This document shows positions 6,469-10,916 of a DNA stretch of 10,916 nucleotides, piece by piece. The DNA comes from an uncultured Collinsella sp. (GTDB lineage Bacteria; Actinomycetota; Coriobacteriia; Coriobacteriales; Coriobacteriaceae). The notes below the pieces were generated by a model, which worked only from the letters and a program-made list of their open reading frames with translations, was not told the origin of the DNA and searched no databases. Position 1 is the first letter of the stretch; each line of letters begins with the position of its first letter. Where the stretch lies: the NCBI GenBank assembly GCA_934650975.1, contig CAKUFW010000067.1, positions 1 through 10,916 of the forward strand. The letters run 5' to 3'. The position numbers and the translations under genes are program-made.

Positions 6469-7389
6469 ATGCGTATTGTGTTTATGGGTACGCCGGATTT
6501 TGCGGTGCCTTCGTTGACTTCGCTTGTTGCGGCTGGGAATGAGGTTGCGCTTGTCGTTACTCGTCCTGATGCTGTTCGTGGGCGTGGTAAGAAGCTTGAG
6601 CCTTCTCCTGTTAAGGCCAAGGCGCTTGAGTTGGGGCTGCCGGTTATTGAGGCTAATCGGATGACGCCGGAGGTTGTTGAGGCGCTTCAGGATGCGCAGG
6701 CTGATATTTTCTGTGTGGCTGCCTATGGATGCATTTTGCCTGATGAGGTGCTGCATATGGCGCCGCTTGGTATTGTGAATGTTCATGCGTCCTTGCTGCC
6801 TCGTTGGCGTGGCGCGGCTCCTATTCAGCGTGCCATTCTTGCTGGTGATGAGGTTGCTGGCGTTTCCATTATGCGTATTGGGCATGGCGTGGATACCGGT
6901 GCTTATTGCGCTCAGGCTTCCACTTCGGTTGCCGGTAAGCATGCCGAGGCGCTTACGATGGAGCTTGGTGAGCTGGGCGGCAAGTTGCTCGCCGATACGC
7001 TTCCTTCACTTGCTGACGGCACTGCTGTTTGGACCGAGCAGGATGAGTCGCTCGTTACCCATGCTGCGAAGATTTCCAAGCAGGAGATGCGCCTGGATCC
7101 GCAGATGACGGCGCTTGATTGCGTGCGTCATGTGCTTGCTTCGTCCGATACCGCGCCTGCTCGCTGCGTGATTGCCGGCAAGACCGTGCGCGTGCTCGAT
7201 GCTGCGCCGGCTGATGTTTCGCTTGGCGAGGGTCAGGTGCTCGCTAAAGCCAAACGTGTCTACCTGGGGCTTTCCGATGGTGCCGTTGAGCTGCTCGAGG
7301 TTAAGCCCGATGGCAAGCGTGCGATGGCTGCTTCCGCCTGGGCTGCCGGCCTGCAGGACGCCGACCTTACGTGGGGTGTTTTGTCATGA
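6469..7389 (+). CDS. fmt: Methionyl-tRNA formyltransferase
   Basis: Transfers a formyl group from 10-formyltetrahydrofolate to initiator Met-tRNA, the substrate step for later removal by Def. The 306 residues match the usual ~310-315. The N-terminal Rossmann-type formyltransferase domain begins MRIVFMGTPDFAVP. The insertion loop near 32-50 carries the basic segment RGRGKK that contacts tRNA in the family. The catalytic N104, H106 (in NVHASLLPRWRGAAPIQ) and D142 (in HGVDTG) are at the expected spacing. The C-terminal OB-fold-like domain runs from about 205. The ATG at 6469 has GAGGAGA 8 nt upstream and gives the standard N-terminus; an in-frame extension to 6280 is rejected. Codon use is odd: of the first 64 codons I count 34 ending in T, 28 in G, 2 in C and none in A. 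The stop overlaps the rsmB start, implying translational coupling. Confidence 0.97.
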   Translation: MRIVFMGTPDFAVPSLTSLVAAGNEVALVVTRPDAVRGRGKKLEPSPVKAKALELGLPVIEANRMTPEVVEALQDAQADIFCVAAYGCILPDEVLHMAPLGIVNVHASLLPRWRGAAPIQRAILAGDEVAGVSIMRIGHGVDTGAYCAQASTSVAGKHAEALTMELGELGGKLLADTLPSLADGTAVWTEQDESLVTHAAKISKQEMRLDPQMTALDCVRHVLASSDTAPARCVIAGKTVRVLDAAPADVSLGEGQVLAKAKRVYLGLSDGAVELLEVKPDGKRAMAASAWAAGLQDADLTWGVLS

Positions 7390-8786
7390 GCAAGTTGTCT
7401 CCCGCACGCAAGCTTGCGCTCGATGTGTTGATGGAGGCAGATCGCCGCGGTATGTACGCACGCGACGTGTTGTCTTCCCGTGCTTCCGCCAAGGCCATTG
7501 ACCAGCGCGATTCTGCTTTTGCCGCTCGTTTGGCGTTGGGCGTTGCCGCCACGCAGGGCATTTTGGATGAGCTGCTCGACCAGTTTCTCGATAAGCCCAA
7601 AAAGGTCGCACCGCGCGTTCGTATGGCGCTTCGTATCTCGGCCTTCGAGATGCTCTACCTGCATACGCCGGGCCGCGTTGCCGTGAGCCAGGGTGTTGAG
7701 CTGGTGCGCAGCGGCGCTAAGTCTGCCGCGGGCCTGGCTAACGCGGTGCTGCACAAGGTTGCGGACAACGTTGAGGATTTTGCCACGGCGTCTGACGTGG
7801 ATGAGTCCGAGCGCCGCCTGGTTCGCCTGTCGCGTCTGATGGGTCTGCCGCGTTGGCTCTGCGCTCGCATTATGGCCTCGTTCGATACGCCCGAGGGCGC
7901 GCTCAACTTTGCTGGCAATTTGGCGCCCGCGCCGCTTGCCCTACATGAGAACGCCTTTGCAACCAAGCCGGATCCGTATATCTCGCAGCTCGTGGCACCT
8001 GTTTTCCCCGGCTGCCATGCTCCGGTCGATGCTCAGGTTACCGTTGCATCGGGCGTGTTTGAGCGTGCTGCGGCCGTGGCTTCGGACCTGAATGCTCAGC
8101 TTATCGCGACCGCGGCGACTCGTCCCGGGCGTTGTCTGGAGATCGGCGCCGGTCGTGGCACGAAGACCTATGTGATGATGTGCCAGGCCAAGCGTGCCGG
8201 CTACGAGCGCCAGCATACCGCGCTCGACCTGCATGATCGCAAGTGCGATCAGAATCTCGCGCGCCTGCATAAGGCGGGTATCTCGGGTGTTCGTACGGTG
8301 TCGGGCGATGCATGCGAGCTCAATGAGGTGCTCACGTCCTTTGATGCGATGCTTGGCGAGCCTGCCCTGTTCGACACGGTGTTTATTGATGCGCCATGCT
8401 CGGGCACCGGTACCATGCGCCGCCATCCCGAGATCCCGTGGCGTCTGACCGAGAACGATGTGACGACCGAGCTGCCCCGCCTGCAGTTGACGATGCTCAA
8501 GGAGGCAGCCGCGCGCGTGGCCGCCGGCGGTGAGCTCATCTATGCCACCTGCTCGGTCTTTGATGAGGAGAACACGCAGGTCGTGGATGCCTTCCTGGCT
8601 TCTCCCGAGGGCGAGGGCTTTACCGTGGCGCCGCTCTCCGAAGCGCAGATTCTGCAACTGCCCGAATACGACCACGCCAAGAGCCTCGTCACCCTGCGCC
8701 AAAACGCTCGAGGCCTCTTCCAAAGTGTGCCCGTTAATTCGGACTCCTACGACGGCCACTTCTGCGCCCGCCTGGTCCGCCAGTAA
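7386..8786 (+). CDS. rsmB: 16S rRNA m5C967-type methyltransferase (RsmB/Sun)
   Basis: SAM-dependent RNA cytosine-5 methyltransferase with an N-terminal NusB-like RNA-binding domain (about residues 1-135) and a C-terminal Rossmann methyltransferase domain; 466 residues. The two family cysteines are present: motif IV DAPCSGTG with C338, and motif VI TCS with C389 as the expected nucleophile. The SAM-binding motif I reads CLEIGAGRGTKT (250-261) instead of the common D-x-C-AAPGGKT, so this is a divergent member. By position and architecture it is RsmB, but exact target specificity is inferred. Its ATG overlaps the fmt stop (ATGA at 7386-7389). Only a weak GGGG precedes it, so translation likely depends on ribosomes finishing fmt. 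Codon use drifts from T-ending at the 5' end back to C/G-ending at the 3' end. A palindrome begins 6 nt after the stop. Confidence 0.92.
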   Translation: MSKLSPARKLALDVLMEADRRGMYARDVLSSRASAKAIDQRDSAFAARLALGVAATQGILDELLDQFLDKPKKVAPRVRMALRISAFEMLYLHTPGRVAVSQGVELVRSGAKSAAGLANAVLHKVADNVEDFATASDVDESERRLVRLSRLMGLPRWLCARIMASFDTPEGALNFAGNLAPAPLALHENAFATKPDPYISQLVAPVFPGCHAPVDAQVTVASGVFERAAAVASDLNAQLIATAATRPGRCLEIGAGRGTKTYVMMCQAKRAGYERQHTALDLHDRKCDQNLARLHKAGISGVRTVSGDACELNEVLTSFDAMLGEPALFDTVFIDAPCSGTGTMRRHPEIPWRLTENDVTTELPRLQLTMLKEAAARVAAGGELIYATCSVFDEENTQVVDAFLASPEGEGFTVAPLSEAQILQLPEYDHAKSLVTLRQNARGLFQSVPVNSDSYDGHFCARLVRQ

Positions 8787-8792
8787 CTACTA

Positions 8793-8859
8793 AGTTGCGG
8801 TGAAATAGGGATTGAATAGCGGCATCTACCCGCCAAACAGTCCTTATTTCACCGCAACT
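8793..8859. repeat. Palindromic repeat, family AGTTGCGGTGAAATAG, copy A
   Basis: 22-nt arms at 8793-8814 and 8838-8859, opening with AGTTGCGGTGAAATAG. They pair throughout, with two G-T wobbles, and a co-linear inner GCGG/CCGC stem (8819-8822 / 8830-8833) caps the hairpin. It starts 6 nt after the rsmB stop. No T-tract follows on the + strand. Same outer arm sequence as 9135-9201. Confidence 0.9.
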
Positions 8860-8862
8860 CAG

Positions 8863-9134
8863 GTGGTCCTGCGAGCGGAGATCGCAATAGAGGTAATGAG
8901 TGGTAAAAATAGCCCCGTTTCATACTTGCTGTTATCAAAAGTGGGGCGGATTACGGGGCTAGATTGGTGATGCCCGACCACAGCAAAAATGACCTAAATA
9001 AAACCGCAGGTAGATGGCTTGTTGAAATTTGCAAATTACTGGAACGGATAGAGGTTGTCAATTCAGCCCCGTAATCCGGTAGAGTTTTGAAATGTTACAA
9101 ACTTAGCATCAGCCCGAAATCCAATCTATAGAAA
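8863..9134. other. AT-rich non-coding island between two palindromes
   Basis: No open reading frame of note on either strand. By hand count 8881-9120 is about 43% GC, well below the neighbouring genes. It contains an inverted-repeat unit (8947-9078), a 12-bp perfect palindrome AATTTGCAAATT (9026-9037), a further inverted pair TAGATTGG (8960-8967) / CCAATCTA (9121-9128), and an extra AGCCCCGT at 8911-8918. I cannot name it; an old mobile-element remnant or a small RNA locus are both possible. Confidence 0.5.
8947..9078. repeat. 132-bp unit with 14-bp perfect terminal inverted repeats
   Basis: CGGATTACGGGGCT (8947-8960) is the exact reverse complement of AGCCCCGTAATCCG (9065-9078). Size, AT-rich interior and lack of coding fit a MITE-like element or a structured RNA. 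No clear target-site duplication is visible. Confidence 0.55.
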
Positions 9135-9201
9135 AGTTGCGGTGAAATAGTTCCTGTTTGGCCGTTGGATGGCCTGATTCAGGAACTATTTCACCGCAAC
9201 T
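9135..9201. repeat. Palindromic repeat, family AGTTGCGGTGAAATAG, copy B
   Basis: Perfect 22-bp arms (9135-9156 / 9180-9201) with an inner GGCC/GGCC hairpin (9160-9163 / 9171-9174). Total length is 67 bp, the same as copy A. It lies 34 nt beyond the fmdB-type gene stop. On the reverse strand a TTTTCTAT tail follows the stem, so it could also terminate that leftward transcript. Confidence 0.9.
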
Positions 9202-9235
9202 CATCAGGAAACTTGGGTAGCGGGACCGTTTGTCG

Positions 9236-9472
9236 CTAGTGGTTGTGTGGACAGTTGGCGCAGCAGCCGCTGGTGGCGCTGGTACTGGAACCACCGCTGC
9301 GCTGGTCGGTGTTGTAGAAGCCGCTGCCCTCAAACTTAATGCCGCTGGCCGAGAACGTCTTGGCGGCCGGAGCGCCGCAGCTCGGGCACACGACCTCGGG
9401 GGTCTCGGACATGGGATGCTCAACCTCAAACACGTTGCCGCAGCTCGAGCACTTGTAATCGTAGCGCGCCAT
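9236..9472 (-). CDS. FmdB-family zinc ribbon protein
   Basis: Small 78-residue protein. The N-terminal MARYDYKCSSCGNVFEV and the second knuckle VVCPSCG form the four-cysteine FmdB-type zinc ribbon (C8, C11, C29, C32). A Ser/Gly-rich spacer follows, then an unusual metal-ligand-rich tail, CCANCPHNH (C70, C71, C74, H76, H78). The family was named for a putative regulator of a formamidase operon, but its members are mostly of unknown function; a DNA/RNA or metal-related role is only a guess. The ATG at 9472 has AAAAGGAAG a few nt upstream and gives the conserved family N-terminus. It is on the same strand as, and 88 nt downstream of, the glucanotransferase, with a hairpin between them, so it may have its own promoter. 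Confidence 0.9.
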   Translation of the reverse strand: MARYDYKCSSCGNVFEVEHPMSETPEVVCPSCGAPAAKTFSASGIKFEGSGFYNTDQRSGGSSTSATSGCCANCPHNH

Positions 9473-9494
9473 AATACTTCCTTTTCAGCACAAA

Positions 9495-9516
9495 GCGGGC
9501 AGATCGCTCTGCCCGC
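9495..9516 (-). terminator. GC hairpin with GCGA loop between malQ and the zinc ribbon gene
   Basis: GCGGGCAGA (9495-9503) pairs perfectly with TCTGCCCGC (9508-9516). Read on the reverse strand the loop is GCGA, a GNRA tetraloop, and a short TTTGTG follows. It lies 44 nt after the malQ stop and about 22 nt before the zinc-ribbon start. It is probably a weak terminator of malQ or a leader hairpin of the next gene; the short U-tract makes termination uncertain. Confidence 0.5.
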
Positions 9517-9560
9517 ATAAATTCAAACAGCTGTAACTGTACCCTATATCGGGGGTTTTA

Positions 9561-10916
9561 TCACGCTTCGCCCCAGAATCTATGGGTGTTGCGCAGGAGC
9601 TGTGCAGTTTTGCCCTCAGCGGCCGCAACGTCGGCTTCATCGGCCTGCCAAGTCCAGTTGCCCGTGGCGACACCCGGCACGTTCATGCGCGCATCGTCAC
9701 CCAGCCCCAGCACATCCTGCAGCGGCATCATCACGAGGGGAGCGTCGCTTGCCAGCGCGTCGGCCATCAGCTTGGCCGCCACCTCAACACCGCTCGGCTC
9801 GTCGCCGCCCGCAAAGGAGCGCGTGCACCAACCGGCAAGCGTCGACGTGTCGTGCGTCGAGGTGTATAAGATCTTGCCCAGCGCGGGATGCACGCCGCAG
9901 CGGACGTCGTAATCGCTAAACTCAAGCACGTCCATGCCGGGGAAGCCGCAGGTCGATGCCATCGCGCGAACACCGGGCGTCAAATAGCCCAAATCCTCGG
10001 CGATAAAGTTGAGCGGCCCCAGCTCGTCGTAGGCAGTCTGGAACAGGTCCTTGCCCGGACCCGCCAGCCAGCGGCCGTCGGCGCATGCCTTGCCTGCGGG
10101 AATGCTAAAGTAGCTGTGGAAGCCCAGGAAGTGATCCAGGCGAACGCGGTCGTACAGCGAGAACGCGCGACGCAGGCGGTCCATCCACCAGCTATAGCCG
10201 TTCTGCTTCATGTGGTCCCAGCGGAACGTCGGGTTGCCCCACACCTGGCCCTCGGGTGCAAAGTTGTCGGGCGGTGCGCCAGAAATCTCAATCGCCTTGC
10301 CGGTATCGGACAGCCAGAAATTCTCGGGCTCGCTCCACGCGTCGGCCGAATCGTCCGAGACATACATCGGAATGTCGCCGATAACCTCGATACCCTTCTT
10401 GTGCGCATAGTTCATGAGCTCGCACCAGGCCAGGTCAAAACGATACTGCATGTACGCCTGCAGCTCCGCCTCGTCGTGGAAGCGCTTGTCGTCGATCAGG
10501 CGCTCGTTGTATCGCGCGACGTCGGCCGGCCAATCGTGGCGCGACTCGCCCTCAAAGTATTTTTTGACGGCCATGTAGACGCAGTACTTCTCGAGCCAAT
10601 CGGCATTGCGATGTTTAAACGCTGTGTAGAGCGGGTCGGCATCCTCGCCACCGCGGGCTTTCCAGACCAAAAAGTCGGCGGCCAGCTCATCATGGCTCTC
10701 GGGCAGCAGGTCGATATTGCCGGCAAAGGCAGAAGGGCCGGCGTAAGGGGAGCGGAAGAAGTCCGTCGGGTTGACGGGCAGGACCTGCCAGTAGCGCATG
10801 CCCATGGCGGCCAGGTGGTCGATAAAGCGACGCGTGGGCGCGCCGATCGTGCCGGGCTTGCCGTCATCGGTCGGCACCGAGGTGATGTGGCACACGACGC
10901 CCGCGCCGTGATCGAG
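9561..10916 (-). CDS. malQ: 4-alpha-glucanotransferase, GH77 (N-terminus beyond window)
   Basis: Amylomaltase/disproportionating enzyme that moves alpha-1,4-glucan segments between maltodextrins in the cytosol. The reading frame is open to the right edge (451 residues seen). It begins LDHGAGVVCHITSVPTDDGK, matching the family's start-proximal SGVLLHITSLPS, so only a short N-terminal piece is missing. Family landmarks: WQVLPVNPTDFFRSPYAGPSAFAGN, PPDNFAPEGQVWGNP, and the catalytic triad, namely Asp nucleophile in RLDHFLGF (codon 10134-10136), acid/base Glu in IAEDLG (9996-9998) and the third Asp in STHDTST (9849-9851). It has the compact ~500-residue amylomaltase layout rather than the larger E. 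coli MalQ. Several usually conserved neighbours differ: DHFRGF reads DHFLGF, THDND reads THDTS, PPDYF reads PPDNF. A GTG inside the frame at 10895 is not the start, because conserved sequence continues upstream of it. Confidence 0.94.
   Translation of the reverse strand, partial: LDHGAGVVCHITSVPTDDGKPGTIGAPTRRFIDHLAAMGMRYWQVLPVNPTDFFRSPYAGPSAFAGNIDLLPESHDELAADFLVWKARGGEDADPLYTAFKHRNADWLEKYCVYMAVKKYFEGESRHDWPADVARYNERLIDDKRFHDEAELQAYMQYRFDLAWCELMNYAHKKGIEVIGDIPMYVSDDSADAWSEPENFWLSDTGKAIEISGAPPDNFAPEGQVWGNPTFRWDHMKQNGYSWWMDRLRRAFSLYDRVRLDHFLGFHSYFSIPAGKACADGRWLAGPGKDLFQTAYDELGPLNFIAEDLGYLTPGVRAMASTCGFPGMDVLEFSDYDVRCGVHPALGKILYTSTHDTSTLAGWCTRSFAGGDEPSGVEVAAKLMADALASDAPLVMMPLQDVLGLGDDARMNVPGVATGNWTWQADEADVAAAEGKTAQLLRNTHRFWGEA

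Noticed and set aside
8793..8859. Intrinsic terminator for rsmB
   Set aside because: The stem is strong, but no T-tract follows on the + strand. The sequence is shared with another copy at 9135-9201, so it is better described as a repeat, though it may still affect the mRNA end.

Overview
The window looks like chromosomal housekeeping DNA from a high-GC Gram-positive of the class Coriobacteriia, most likely a Collinsella-type gut actinobacterium. This assignment is an inference. It rests on strong C/G-ending codon use in most genes, AGGAGG-like ribosome binding sites, the metK / priA-def-fmt-rsmB neighbourhood, and intergenic palindromes that I associate with that group. I could not run a search.

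Layout: (1) metK (SAM synthetase) runs leftward and loses only its last few C-terminal residues at the left edge. (2) A 319-bp divergent intergenic region holds metK and gltX promoter candidates. Between them lie three copies of a ~27-33 bp repeat in direct and inverted orientation. (3) gltX (glutamyl-tRNA synthetase) runs rightward and ends in a strong intrinsic terminator. (4) A rightward block, priA-def-fmt-rsmB, covers replication restart, peptide deformylation, formylation of initiator Met-tRNA and 16S rRNA m5C methylation. The priA-def spacing is tight and fmt-rsmB overlap by ATGA. Def and fmt are separated by 325 bp that contain a 102-bp near-perfect palindrome. (5) A 449-bp convergent intergenic region follows. 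It is AT-rich, flanked by two palindromes of one family, and has a smaller inverted-repeat unit inside. (6) Leftward genes follow: a 78-residue FmdB-type zinc ribbon and, after a GCGA-loop hairpin, a GH77 4-alpha-glucanotransferase whose N-terminus lies beyond the right edge.

Functionally, metK, def, fmt, rsmB and gltX belong to methionine/SAM and translation. Fmt formylates Met-tRNAi, Def removes the formyl group from nascent proteins, and RsmB consumes the SAM that MetK makes. PriA is the replication-restart helicase usually found beside this set.

I found no phage, defence island, CRISPR array, transposase or tRNA. The most noteworthy signals are: (a) a perfect beta-clamp-binding pentapeptide (QLSLF) at residues 4-8 of PriA, ahead of a low-complexity linker; (b) three unrelated families of palindromic intergenic repeats, one with compensatory stem changes between its two copies; and (c) an abrupt switch to T/G-ending codons at the start of fmt.
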